Below, in pieces: positions 40,801-46,858 of a DNA stretch of 64,000 nucleotides. The stretch lies in assembly GCA_009760855.2 (NCBI GenBank), contig WPIO01000028.1:3346501-3410500 (forward strand), read 5' to 3'. Numbering within the stretch: position 1 is the first letter of the stretch; the number at the start of each line of letters is the position of its first letter. The translations under genes and the position numbers were made by a program. Below the pieces are notes generated by a model, which saw only the letters and a program-made list of their open reading frames with translations, was not told the origin of the DNA and searched no databases. The stretch is from Cristatella mucedo. Lineage: Eukaryota; Bryozoa; Phylactolaemata; Cristatellidae.

Positions 40801-43800
40801 GGAGCGAGCATTCGCATGGAAGGCGGCATCTGGCTGGCGGAGGGTCATATGTGATGCAAACTAGATTACATGCATTTTATCTCCTGCTACTCAGTGCTGA
40901 AGAACGGAATCTAAAACTATACCAGATCTTAGACGTAATTTTGCTTAATCTTTCGAAAGTAAATAAGTCTCTTCTACCTCATTGCTGCATGGAAAAACTC
41001 AATGCTTTCCTGGCCTGTAACGTAATTTAACAACTTCACAATCATACAGTGACAGCTCTTGTACGTCAGATTATTTTACGCTTAGATGTACTTGATAGCG
41101 TTAAGAATGCATTGATAGTGGCGGTAGCAAACTAAGAGCTAATGAGATATGGTGATCATAACGTTAGCATTCTAAATGTGCTGCAAACATTTGCCGCTAT
41201 TGTCTAATAGTGAAGCACACATACAAATCTGAGAATCGGGCCTTGCCGATATTCGATCCTGGATGTCGGAAAACTTCCTGAAATTAAATGACAATAAAAC
41301 CAAACTGCTTCTCATAGGACACCCTAAGCGTGTGGCTGGATTAAAAGGCTTTGCTGTTCCAATAGGTGATGCTATTGTGCGACCTTCACCACATGCTCGT
41401 AATCTAGGCGTCGTGTTCGACAGCTGCCTCAATTTCAAAAGCTTCATTCAGAAGACTGCCTCTACAGCTAGCCATCACATCCGATCCCTATCCAAGATTA
41501 GAAGCTGTCTCCCACAGTGGCTTGTAAAAAATCTAACTAGCTCTTTAGTTCTGTCTCGGCTTGATTATTGTAATTCCCTTTTGGCTGGGCTACCAAAGAA
41601 AGCTATTATGCCACTACAGCGGACTATGAATATGGCTGCAAGGCTGGTCTTCAAGTCCCAGCGGTTTGAGCACGTGTCGCCTTTGCTGAAAGAGCTAGGA
41701 TGGTTGCCGGTTGAGCAAAGGATACAGAGCAAAGTTCTTACGCTGACCCACAAGGCCCGCCACGGCTTGGCTCCTTTATACATAGCTGAGCTGCTGCATC
41801 AGTTTCAGCCAGTTTGCGCCCTCATGTCCTGTGTGGACAATAAATTAGCTGTCCCATTCCTCCGCTTAAAGACAGTTGGCGACAGAAGCTTTAGCTCTGC
41901 AGGTCCGAGACTGTGGAACTCGCTTCCACAGTTCTTACGCAACGACAATTACTCTCCTACTGCCGACTACGGCTCATCCTTTTCAGCGGTCCTGAACTGT
42001 TACTTCTATGCTACTCCCTACCTCAACTGCTTTCCTGGCTCTGGTATGCTTCCCACTTTCTCTGTGTTGCGTGAGACGAAGTCTGTTGGCTGCCGAATGC
42101 GTACCGAAAGCCGCTTAGGCTGTGAGTGCGCTATACAAAACTCTCCTGCGTAACGCCCACATGGTCTTTATGACTTTGTGGAGTTACTGACGGAGATACA
42201 TTACATTACATTAGAGAAATCCAGTATGCGTGGTGCATGCGTGTAAAGGCTCTGAGAGGCCGGTGCTGCTCGAAGGACGGAAAATCTATGTAAGCCAATC
42301 GCGTTGCAGTTGAACGAACTCAGCGAAGCAGAGGATGCTCTTTCTGAAGCCAACGTGCTGAACAATAAAGACCCCGTCGTTTGGGGATACCTCACGCTGG
42401 TCAGCCTGCGAACGCGAAGACAGTTACAAGCAGAGCAGTCATACAAGTACGCCAACAAGGTAACTAAATATTTAATGTCTGAGTAAGAGCTACATCGGAC
42501 ATGCTATTTAAAAGTGAGATAGTAAAAATATCCCTAAAAATGTATAGCAATATAATTTAATGTTACGTATTTCAATTTGTAACTCAGCAAAGTCATAAAA
42601 ACTTAAGAGGGCGGTACCCAGGAGAGCTATCCGTAGAAAACTCAAAGCTCCAAGTTCCGAGAGAAACCGGTCTCTCTCAAGGCACTTTACATATACTCAA
42701 AATGAAGCACGTTAAAACTGACATGACATGCAAGTTGTTTACAAAATATTACAATCATCCAAAGATACGGACAGAGCGAAGGCTTTTAGGACCAGATAGA
42801 TTATTAGCTTCTCTTTGAATATGTTGTCCTATCAGGCGGTGACACAGTGTCATTCAAGTTAGCTCACGGCTTTTGGTGATTGGAAACTGACTGCACGTTA
42901 TCCAAGGGACTTGAAATTGATTTGCTGGCTTCAATCAATAGCTGCCGCGTTTTGCACCGAATGTAAGAGACTAATTGAGCAGGCAAGACGGCATACAAGT
43001 AACAAGTTGCAGAAGTCTACTTAGAGCATCACAAACTCATGGATTGGCTTGGCAGTGTTGTCCTTTTCTAAGCAGGCCAGAATTGTTTCACTGTATTATA
43101 GATGGAAGGAGGCAGACTTGACTGTGGAGCCAACGTGGTAATCTAATGAAAGGTTATTTTTATTTTTGAAATAGGACACTCTATTGCCACACAGAGGCAA
43201 GAAGAGATATGTTAGCCAAGCCAAGTTGGTGAGTTTGGCTTTCCTGTTTTTCGAGTAGTTTACTCATAACTAAAAGGTTGGCTGTATCTCGATTTAATTT
43301 GATAACGTCTACCATCCAAATTTGAATGTCATAAATAGGTGCTACAAGGGAGCTGAGAGAGTTTGACTGGAGGCTGGAAGGCAGGGAGGAATCGAAGCAC
43401 TGGTACAGCTGTGCGTCATCTGCAGAAAATGAAACCTTAGATTTTGCTTGACAATTTCAGCGGCAAATATGGAAACAGTAAATGTGCGAAACTGTGAAAA
43501 GAAGTGGTCGTGTACAAAGTACCCCTGGGGCACGTAGCCATGCTTCAAAGGCTAGCTGGATTCTTGATGACCAGTTGGTCGCTTAGTCGCTGGATTCTTC
43601 TCTGAGATTGGAGTTGAACCATTGTAACACATTGACTTTGATGCCTAGGCGAAACGGCAGGCCCCGAGACGGCTTTTTGGATCAACAATGTCAGCACCGT
43701 CGAGCAGCAGAATCAGTCGAGACTCCTCTTAAGTCAGCTCAGTTCCTGAGAAGGCTGTTGTACATTCGCAGCAGAACTGACTCGGTGCAGCGATTTGCTC

Positions 43801-45185
43801 TAACATTCGACTGAAACCTACTTAATAGTATTAATAATAATAATGCACTTGACAAAGCGCCCTCTGAGAACTCAATCTCTTTCTAGGCATTTTACATTTG
43901 CTGCAAAGGGAAACGCAACTGAATGGTGAGTAATATCATGCTTGATAAACAACATGAGTAACGTGGTTAGGGGTGACATGCATAGGGTCAGCGTGCAAGT
44001 GTGGTTAGTGGTAACATGCATTGTGTCAGCACGCATAAGCACATGAAAGACGAATCACAGGGACCCACTAAATGCTGTCCTAAATAGGTACGTTTTTAAG
44101 TTCTTTTTAAATATGGTCAAGTCAGGGGATGTTGTGACGCAAGTCGGGAGTGAGTTCCAGGCTTTGTGAGCATACGAACTAAATGCACAGTCTCCAAAGG
44201 ATTTGAGGCATGTACTAGGTATTGGTAAACTGTTGGATTCCAAAAAGCGGGTGATACGAAGCTTGGCCTGGTTGGGGAGTAAATCTGAGAAATAGGCTGG
44301 AGCCAAAGAATGAAGTGGTCTAAAAGTGAGCGACAAAAGCTTTAAGTCAATCCGTTGCTTGACTGGTAGCCAGTGCAGGTCGGCGAGAAGTTGTGTAGTG
44401 TGGCAACTGCGACGCTCACGACAGACAAGCCTAGCTGTAGAGTTTTGCACCAGCTGTAAGTGCTTCATTGCACATGCCGGTAGGCCAGCAAGCAGTGAGT
44501 TACTTGCTAGGTTTGGCGTTTTGACATAAGCGCTATACAAAAAGACATAAGCCAAAACCTATGCCGTGGCCTTGAAGCTCCGCGATGTGCTTTTATGCAC
44601 ATCTGCACTCAGACTGAAACGCTTGGATTAAATTATTACCAGTGAGAATACGCTTCGGCTTCGACAAAAAATGTGATGCTTTAGATTTTCCCTGACCACG
44701 CAGCAATTGCCCGGTCAGTGGCCTTAGAGATCATGTCCGCTCCAAATAATTCAGTTAGCGCATGTGCGTAGGATTCTTCATGATAAGGATACCTTTGGGA
44801 ATGTAGATGGATTTTTTCGTACTATTTCGTAAATAATGTGCCACACTTTAGCCATGAACCTTACCGAAGCCCTCCTCGGGCGATGTGTGTATGGCTGTAC
44901 GTACCCCTCCTGTCTATATCACGAAATGCAAGCTGATTTGTACATGGAGAGGCTCAAACCTGACCGCATCACCTCCACAACTCCATCAGCTGCCGTTACA
45001 AAGACTGTGTACAGTGGGACTGTAATATATCTCACGGAAGCCTGAGCATGCCAGCGCTGTCAGTATTTGCTTGGCTAAGGTAGCTGTTGGTTCGTACGTT
45101 GTAGCTTCATCTGCAGGATGATTCACTACTGAAGGAGATTCACGAGCTCCAGGCTGAAGTAGGCTTTGGCAACCCACAATTTTGA
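7383..45185 (+). CDS. CFAP70: CFAP70 (TTC18), complete gene, 25 coding exons
   Basis: This is a cilia- and flagella-associated protein of the CFAP70/TTC18 family, an axonemal TPR protein known from other animals and algae to be tied to the outer dynein arm region and to ciliary beating and sperm motility. Twenty-five exons join with matching phases into 3492 nt (1163 residues plus stop); the human protein, as I recall it, is about 1120. Recognisable blocks in order are the N-terminal beta-rich region (residues 1-145), a second conserved beta block (145-350), a basic linker (372-425), the EGQQY to PEELARR block (about 437-476), the [11 protein letters not shown] helical block (about 550-575), then TPRs (about 650-735 and 950-1137) and the GFGNPQF C-terminus. 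The start was chosen because the first exon ends in GTAAGT, phase 0, and its residues align with the family N-terminus. Exon order and phases are read directly; function is from the family. Least certain are the 5' borders of exons 11 and 13. Confidence 0.93.
7546..7675 (-). repeat. LINE-A 3' end in CFAP70 intron 1
   Basis: An AAT tract followed by ACTTGATAAAGCACCC, TCAGAGAACTAAATCTC and ACATTTACTGCAATGG: the reverse complement of the LINE-A 3' terminus. Confidence 0.85.
7745..8400 (+). repeat. Dispersed repeat R3, copy 1 (intron 1)
   Basis: Shares a diffuse but ordered resemblance with 24785-25450: ATTTGACT..GCGAATTC, AATTCGCAGCCATTTAA-like TAGTTCGCAGCCATTTAA, and later CTATAAGAGTGCAAG with CGTGTGCAG. 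No coding capacity seen. It could be a non-autonomous element. Confidence 0.5.
7876..7950 (+). repeat. 25-bp minisatellite, three units
   Basis: Three head-to-tail units of CGTCTCTCCGACCCGTGGCT plus GCTGG, with one or two differences each. It lies inside R3 copy 1 and is absent from copy 2. Confidence 0.9.
8516..8560. repeat. TA/TG microsatellite in intron 1
   Basis: A short (TA)n run passes into (TG)n. Confidence 0.9.
8897..9086 (+). CDS. CFAP70: CFAP70 exon 2
   Basis: The acceptor is TTTCCTTTACAG and the donor GTAAGT. It encodes [10 protein letters not shown] then [14 protein letters not shown], the counterpart of the family's IRAEFNQVVLGDS, and ends in VAYKPVL (family LAHKPVF). It enters in phase 0 and leaves one base over. 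Confidence 0.92.
9550..9880 (-). repeat. LINE-B 3' relic in intron 2, split by SINE-2
   Basis: The left part has GCTTAAGTGGCTTCCG and AGTAGCCAGCAGACT. The right part has AACAAAGATAAAGTGAGAAG and GAAGTAGCAGAATGCTAG. Both match LINE-B copies elsewhere (CTAAGCGGCTTTCGGTACGC, AACAAAGAGAAAGTGGGAAG). SINE-2 interrupts the two. Confidence 0.7.
9628..9772 (+). repeat. SINE-2 copy nested in LINE-B
   Basis: Head with ATGGATAAGGTGCTCG and B-box GTGGGCTCGAGCCC, tail TGAAGCGCC...AGGTGCTATATAAAGGAATTA. Confidence 0.8.
10857..11010. repeat. Composite (TG)n microsatellite in intron 2
   Basis: About 150 bases of TG with interspersed TTTG and TCTG units. The open frames over it are artefacts of the repeat. 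Confidence 0.95.
11340..11435 (-). repeat. LINE-A 3' end remnant
   Basis: AGTAATAATAACG then GGTACCCTCAAAGATC and GAGGCGCTTTACGTTTGCTG, ending 30 bases before exon 3. It is a decayed LINE-A terminus. Confidence 0.65.
11465..11563 (+). CDS. CFAP70: CFAP70 exon 3
   Basis: The acceptor is CCCTTTGCAG. It encodes [17 protein letters not shown], almost identical to the vertebrate segment, followed by [13 protein letters not shown]. The donor is the weaker GTATTG, but the phase (one base carried over) matches exon 4. Confidence 0.93.
11680..12053. repeat. (TA)n microsatellite with long palindrome, intron 3
   Basis: Over 350 bases of TA with TATACGTATATACACGC interruptions repeated directly and once inverted. 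A perfect 28-bp inverted pair sits at 11803-11830 and 11839-11866. The open frames of Tyr/Ile over this region are artefacts. Confidence 0.95.
12282..12350. repeat. (CT)n microsatellite
   Basis: An uninterrupted 69-base CT tract 64 bases upstream of exon 4, polypyrimidine on the sense strand. Confidence 0.95.
12415..12500 (+). CDS. CFAP70: CFAP70 exon 4
   Basis: The exon encodes [31 protein letters not shown] is a signature of the family. The acceptor is TTTAATTTGTAG and the donor GTAAGC, leaving in phase 0. It lies only 65 bases beyond the long CT tract in intron 3. Confidence 0.94.
12890..12960 (-). repeat. LINE-A 3' end remnant (intron 4)
   Basis: ATTTGATATAGCACCCTCAG then AACTCAATC and TTCTAGGCTTTTCAGC: a short, diverged LINE-A terminus. 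Confidence 0.6.
13745..13835 (+). repeat. LINE-A 3' end remnant (intron 4)
   Basis: ATGTAAAGCGCCTAGGGAGA then a decayed second stem arm and a tail of TATTATTATTAATATCATT. Confidence 0.75.
14360..14530. repeat. CT-rich low-complexity tract
   Basis: About 170 bases dominated by CT and TCTC units, 160 bases upstream of exon 5. Confidence 0.85.
14691..14873 (+). CDS. CFAP70: CFAP70 exon 5
   Basis: Sixty-one codons, phase 0 at both ends, donor GTATGC. It encodes [19 protein letters not shown] followed by a stretch containing NLFSPPDSW and YVAALPIP, matching the family's KVLVAEPLL, SVPESF and YMVGLQVP segments. Confidence 0.9.
15990..16460 (+). repeat. LINE-A 3' region (intron 5)
   Basis: Encodes [25 protein letters not shown] and [17 protein letters not shown], then the 3' untranslated part with CATGCTGCCACTAACCAC and the terminal AAAGCGCCTAGAAAGAGA...ATTATTATT. 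Stops and deletions mark it as a fossil. Confidence 0.88.
16813..16943 (+). CDS. CFAP70: CFAP70 exon 6
   Basis: The acceptor is TTGCTTTCAG and the donor GTGAGA. It encodes [19 protein letters not shown] then [19 protein letters not shown], matching the family's FKNGTLKLGGE, KKWP and LAPGAN motifs. Two bases carry over to exon 7. Confidence 0.92.
16944..17780. other. CFAP70 intron 6, nothing recognised
   Basis: Contains a GC-rich stretch of CGG units around 17515-17535. No repeat family identified. Confidence 0.5.
17781..17930 (+). CDS. CFAP70: CFAP70 exon 7
   Basis: The acceptor is CTCTTTGCAG and the donor GTGAGT. It encodes [17 protein letters not shown], a charged stretch, then [19 protein letters not shown], equivalent to the family's RIIWDLESRCYLDP. 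Two bases carry over. Confidence 0.93.
18428..18580 (+). repeat. SINE-1 copy (intron 7)
   Basis: GGGCCGCGATAGCCCAGGAG, B-box GGGCTCGAATCC, TTATTGCCAAGTGCAAGC and the tail ATGAAAACGAGGCTGCC. It ends 55 bases before exon 8. Confidence 0.8.
18636..18720 (+). CDS. CFAP70: CFAP70 exon 8
   Basis: The exon encodes [20 protein letters not shown] then a Gly/Lys end; the family has [20 protein letters not shown]. The acceptor is TTTTTGGCAG and the donor GTGAGT. A SINE-1 copy ends 55 bases before the exon. Confidence 0.95.
19360..19860 (-). repeat. LINE-A 3' region (intron 8)
   Basis: Left: TTTATAGCGCACTAAG, GTAATCTCTTTATTGGAGC. Right: polymerase C-terminal codons as in other copies (AGTAAGTTCCACACTATGG, CACAGTCTCCAAAGAATTTG). 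Confidence 0.75.
20000..20130 (+). repeat. LINE-A fragment (intron 8)
   Basis: Encodes [20 protein letters not shown], the last polymerase helix of LINE-A, with no 3' tail. It faces the previous fragment. Confidence 0.7.
20430..20499 (+). CDS. CFAP70: CFAP70 exon 9
   Basis: The exon encodes [20 protein letters not shown] then YPG, the family's most conserved N-terminal block ([18 protein letters not shown]). The acceptor is ATTGCTTTTAG and the donor GTAAGT; one base carries over. Confidence 0.96.
20631..20692 (+). CDS. CFAP70: CFAP70 exon 10
   Basis: The exon encodes [20 protein letters not shown] then K, aligned with the family's RIRGAFHVYPYLDS. The acceptor is ACTCTTTTGCAG and the donor GTTAGA, leaving in phase 0. 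Confidence 0.93.
20693..23317. other. CFAP70 intron 10
   Basis: 2.6 kb. A weak LINE-A remnant (-) lies at about 22705-22810 (CTTCTTTTTGAATGTCATCG). The rest holds nothing I recognise. Confidence 0.5.
23318..23446 (+). CDS. CFAP70: CFAP70 exon 11 (basic linker)
   Basis: The exon encodes [20 protein letters not shown], then a Gly/Ser/Lys-rich stretch with repeated KKG and GG units. Phase 0 at both ends, donor GTAAGT, acceptor TTTCTCGCTCAG. This stretch is poorly conserved in the family, so placement rests on phase, splice sites and position between exons 10 and 13. Confidence 0.72.
23595..23618 (+). CDS. CFAP70: CFAP70 exon 12 (24-nt microexon)
   Basis: A 24-nt exon encoding KGKDAGDD, between acceptor TTTGTGCTTGCAG and donor GTAAGT, phase 0 at both ends. 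It continues the Lys/Gly-rich composition of exon 11. It could be skipped without disturbing the frame, so alternative splicing is possible. Confidence 0.62.
23983..24143 (+). CDS. CFAP70: CFAP70 exon 13
   Basis: The 3' part is firm: [19 protein letters not shown] and [10 protein letters not shown] match the family's NPEGQQYVEAGTYIVLEI and PKRMPEELARR. The donor is GTAAGC with two bases carried over. The 5' border is the least certain in the gene. AG at 23981-23982 keeps phase 0 and gives [15 protein letters not shown]; an AG just before ATG at about 24010 is another phase-0 choice. Confidence 0.85.
24785..25450 (+). repeat. Dispersed repeat R3, copy 2 (intron 13)
   Basis: Resembles 7745-8400 in the same order: ATTTGACTAGCGAATTCC, CATTAATTCGCAGCCATTTA, GGCTATGAGAGTTC and GGCACGTATGCAGG. 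It is split by a LINE-A end. Confidence 0.5.
24955..25050 (+). repeat. LINE-A 3' end inside R3
   Basis: AAAGTGCCTAGAAAGAGATT, GAGTTCTCTGAGGGTGC and a tail of ATTATTATTATTA. Only the last 90 bases are present. Confidence 0.85.
25791..25913 (+). CDS. CFAP70: CFAP70 exon 14
   Basis: The exon encodes [20 protein letters not shown] then [20 protein letters not shown], matching [20 protein letters not shown] and the helix that follows. The donor is GTACGA inside a longer open frame; using it joins correctly to exon 15 (two bases plus one). Confidence 0.93.
26058..26274 (+). CDS. CFAP70: CFAP70 exon 15 (conserved helical block)
   Basis: Seventy-two codons plus one joining base. It contains [20 protein letters not shown] and [20 protein letters not shown], nearly identical to the vertebrate [25 protein letters not shown] region. 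The donor GTTCGT follows EEEQ. The acceptor is CAATTAG. Confidence 0.96.
26395..26475 (+). repeat. LINE-A 3' end (intron 15)
   Basis: GCAGCTAATGTAAAATGTCC, GAAAGAGATTAAGTTCTCTG, then GGCGCTGTACAAATG and (ATT)n. Confidence 0.8.
26948..27605 (-). repeat. LINE-A 3' region (intron 15)
   Basis: Starts with an AAT tract and the terminal stem (GAGCACCCTCGGAGAGC), passes the 3' untranslated block (CACAGGGTCAGCATGC), then polymerase C-terminal codons as far as GTGCAAAACAGCGCAGC-like sequence. Confidence 0.85.
27788..27973 (+). CDS. CFAP70: CFAP70 exon 16
   Basis: The exon encodes [20 protein letters not shown] (family TFISELYVFLVDQMHVAL), a short Pro-rich turn, then [20 protein letters not shown] with KE, which begins the first TPR group. 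Phase 0 at both ends, donor GTAAAG. Confidence 0.96.
28354..28515 (+). repeat. SINE-1 copy (intron 16)
   Basis: A well-kept copy: GAGCCGTAATGGCTCACTAG, GGTAAGGCGGTTGC, B-box GGGCTCGAATCC, CACTGCAAGCGGTCGTGATA, ATGAGGCTGTTAAATCAGC. Confidence 0.9.
28516..29900. other. Rest of CFAP70 intron 16
   Basis: Includes (ATT)4 and a C9 run near 28535, then mixed sequence. No recognisable element. Confidence 0.45.
29901..30034 (+). CDS. CFAP70: CFAP70 exon 17 (TPR)
   Basis: The exon encodes a TPR unit: [20 protein letters not shown] then [15 protein letters not shown], with W, L, G/Y, A and F at the usual TPR positions. It matches [20 protein letters not shown] of the family. The acceptor is TTTTTTCCAG and the donor GTACGC. 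Confidence 0.96.
30035..31320. other. CFAP70 intron 17, GC-rich
   Basis: Unusually GC- and CpG-rich for an intron, especially 30690-31300. The open frames there on both strands lack any family signature. No repeat identified. Confidence 0.5.
31321..31436 (+). CDS. CFAP70: CFAP70 exon 18 (TPR)
   Basis: The exon encodes [20 protein letters not shown] then [19 protein letters not shown], a TPR unit aligned with [20 protein letters not shown]. The acceptor is GGTCTTTTTAG and the donor GTGAGC; one base carries over. Confidence 0.96.
31743..31937 (+). CDS. CFAP70: CFAP70 exon 19 (helical, Ala/Arg-rich)
   Basis: The exon encodes [20 protein letters not shown] then an Ala/Arg/Ser-rich helix ending [11 protein letters not shown]. 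It corresponds to [20 protein letters not shown] of the family, after which conservation drops into the linker. The donor is GTGAGC. Confidence 0.92.
32130..33090 (-). repeat. LINE-A 3' region split by SINE-1 (intron 19)
   Basis: The left part runs from the AAT tract to TCCAGGCTTTGGAAGCATAC at 32398. The right part resumes near 32578 with GGCACCGGCTCCAAGG and continues through GGTAGCCAGTGCAGATCGGC. Both match an uninterrupted copy at 43828-44545. Confidence 0.85.
32399..32572 (+). repeat. SINE-1 nested in LINE-A
   Basis: GGAGCCGTGATGGCACACTA, TAGGTAAGGCGGTTGC, B-box GGGTTCGATTCC, CACTGCAAGCGGTGGTGATA and tail AAAAAGAGGCTGTTTAATC. I see no clear target-site duplication. Confidence 0.9.
33091..34394. 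other. Rest of CFAP70 intron 19
   Basis: AT-rich to about 33450, then increasingly GC-rich up to exon 20. Nothing recognised. Confidence 0.45.
34395..34846 (+). CDS. CFAP70: CFAP70 exon 20 (low-complexity linker)
   Basis: The longest exon, 452 nt. About 130 residues rich in Ala, Ser, Gly, Thr and Gln are followed by the conserved [20 protein letters not shown] (family TTIFMETIHFLMKVKAVQ). Acceptor AACGCTGCAG and donor GTAGGT give the right phases. The linker is GC-rich and has no recognisable domain; it separates the two TPR groups. Confidence 0.9.
34847..37140. other. CFAP70 intron 20, left part
   Basis: The longest intron of the gene (3.9 kb). Nothing recognised in this part. Confidence 0.45.
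37155..37262 (-). repeat. SINE-2 copy (intron 20)
   Basis: Left: TATAAATACAATTCATTTGT and AATGCCCCAAGAGAAC, the reverse complement of the SINE-2 tail. Right: GGCTCAAGTCCAAGACC, a decayed B-box. Confidence 0.7.
37505..37770 (-). repeat. LINE-A 3' end (intron 20)
   Basis: (AAT)n, CACTTGATAAAGCGCCCTCA, ATCTCTTTCTAGGCGCTTTA and the block GGTTAGGGGTAACATGC. Flanked by GA-rich tracts (37460-37500, 37787-37823). Confidence 0.92.
37968..38220 (-). repeat. LINE-A 3' remnant (intron 20)
   Basis: AATAATATCAATAATG, TTATATAGCACCCCGG and TTTCTATTCAGGGCC, then diverged sequence. Confidence 0.55.
38779..38937 (+). CDS. CFAP70: CFAP70 exon 21 (TPR)
   Basis: The exon encodes [20 protein letters not shown], then [20 protein letters not shown] with [12 protein letters not shown]: a TPR unit matching the family's EYYLVLAQTHILKKNFAKAE. 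Phase 0 at both ends, donor GTCAGC, acceptor GCTGCTTTCAG. Confidence 0.95.
39336..39497 (+). CDS. CFAP70: CFAP70 exon 22 (TPR)
   Basis: The exon encodes [20 protein letters not shown] then [14 protein letters not shown] and [14 protein letters not shown], matching [29 protein letters not shown] and IFLRLGLIYLEE. Phase 0 at both ends, donor GTGAGT. Confidence 0.96.
39498..40419. other. CFAP70 intron 22, nothing recognised
   Basis: GC-rich, with open frames lacking signatures. Confidence 0.5.
40420..40509 (+). CDS. CFAP70: CFAP70 exon 23 (TPR)
   Basis: Thirty codons encoding [20 protein letters not shown] then [10 protein letters not shown]; the family has YEKAKKTYMQACKRSPSCLT and WLGLGIACYR. 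The acceptor is GACGAATGCAG and the donor GTGAGT. Confidence 0.97.
41210..42215 (+). repeat. LINE-B 3' half (intron 23), best-preserved copy
   Basis: An open frame from 41263 to 42153 (296 residues) reads [29 protein letters not shown]-like [53 protein letters not shown] and [17 protein letters not shown]: thumb and C-terminal region of an L2/CR1-like reverse transcriptase. The catalytic palm is missing (5' truncation). The 3' end has GTCTTTATGACTTTGTGGAG and a short (ACATT)n tail. The frame is intact, so the insertion is probably fairly recent. Confidence 0.92.
42310..42459 (+). CDS. CFAP70: CFAP70 exon 24 (TPR)
   Basis: Fifty codons: [20 protein letters not shown] then a second helix pair with [11 protein letters not shown] and [15 protein letters not shown]. 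It matches [20 protein letters not shown] and RQLEAEQAYKY. Donor GTAACT. The LINE-B copy of intron 23 ends less than 100 bases upstream. Confidence 0.97.
42600..43820 (-). repeat. LINE-A copy with polymerase catalytic region (intron 24)
   Basis: On the minus strand VPQGYF lies near 43500-43535, and FSADDAQLY, the counterpart of the (F/Y)xADD catalytic motif, lies near 43400-43436 in another frame. The C-terminal and 3' parts lie further left. Frameshifted and dead. Confidence 0.75.
43828..44545 (-). repeat. LINE-A 3' region (intron 24)
   Basis: From right to left it encodes [58 protein letters not shown] and [17 protein letters not shown], then the 3' untranslated part and the hairpin/(AAT)n end at 43828-43900. 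It is the best copy of this family and lies directly beside the previous one. Confidence 0.93.
45105..45185 (+). CDS. CFAP70: CFAP70 exon 25 (stop)
   Basis: The last exon encodes [20 protein letters not shown] then FGNPQF and TGA; the vertebrate end is LKLKDEALLAEIHTLQETVG FGNPSF. The acceptor at GTTGTAG gives LHLQDD, which aligns without a gap; a second AG twelve bases on (CATCTGCAG) would drop four residues and is a possible alternative. Confidence 0.93.
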   Translation, partial: LHLQDDSLLKEIHELQAEVGFGNPQF

Positions 45186-45950
<765 letters not shown>

Positions 45951-46047
45951 CTCTCTGTCTCCCTCAAATAGAGAGCAATTGCAAAGACCGCTTCTTAATA
46001 AGCATCGAAATATTTTATATTTTCCTTGAAGTTTCTGTCTATCAATT

Positions 46048-46053
46048 AATAAA
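46048..46053 (+). promoter_or_regulatory. Candidate poly(A) signal for CFAP70
   Basis: AATAAA, about 860 bases after the stop and just past the long CT tract. An ATTAAA at 45673-45678 is a nearer alternative. Neither can be confirmed without transcript data. Confidence 0.25.
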
Positions 46054-46689
46054 GAGTCGTGCAAGAAACTAGTGCCTTAACTGCGGAGCAATGTCAAAAT
46101 AATTAGTTAATGTAATGCCTGTAGCTTGAAGCTCCAGTACCAAGGTACTGAATGCGTTCTGGTATATGGCCAACTTCTTCGGGTTCTGTCCGAGAGTTGG
46201 AGGCTAGGTATCTCTTGGCATTGTGCATGTCCTTTTAATCTCGACAGGCCCGCGATGGGCTGCCATTGGGAAACGCTACCGTCTCTATTAGTACGTCAGC
46301 CGTAGCGTGAGGTGCATATGTAAGTTTTTACCCTATGTTAATTTCTCGAAATACCACGATTAATCTTTTGAGAACTTAATTCAGTATTCAAGTACTAGAT
46401 CCAATTGCCTCAAAATAACTCGAAGTATTAGCTATCATTGAGCTGCTACTTAGGTTTACTTGCCCACTGAATTTAAAGAGTGATATTATTATGAACTTAT
46501 ACCTAACATCCTAAAAATCTACGCTGATATTTTTATTTTTTAACTCAAAAGCTACTAATGGCGTGGACCTGGCTATGATCACCTGAATTTCATCTTTTTA
46601 ATACCAAAAATGTCGGACTAACTCACTTTCTCGCAAAATATATATCAAATAAAAGAAAAACTTCTGCTTACTTATCTGCGATATATTAT

Positions 46690-46858
46690 CTGATTTAGCA
46701 GCCTCATTTGAATAGCGGCAGAATAGTCTTATCTACTATCAGCACCGCTTGAAATTAGCAATAAAGGATCGCCACGGCAGGATTTGAACCGATGACCTTG
46801 ACCAAGAAGAGCGAGCACCTTACCTCCTCCGCTTTCACGCCCTTGAGCTAATACCGCC
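46690..46858 (-). repeat. SINE-1 copy
   Basis: GATTTAGCAGCCTCATTTGA, CAGCACCGCTTG, GGATTTGAACCGATGACC and ACCTTACCTCCTCCGC. Slightly longer than other copies in the A-box region. Confidence 0.75.

Noticed and set aside
41263-42153. A 296-residue host gene in CFAP70 intron 23
   Set aside because: The protein is the C-terminal part of a LINE reverse transcriptase with an element-type 3' tail.
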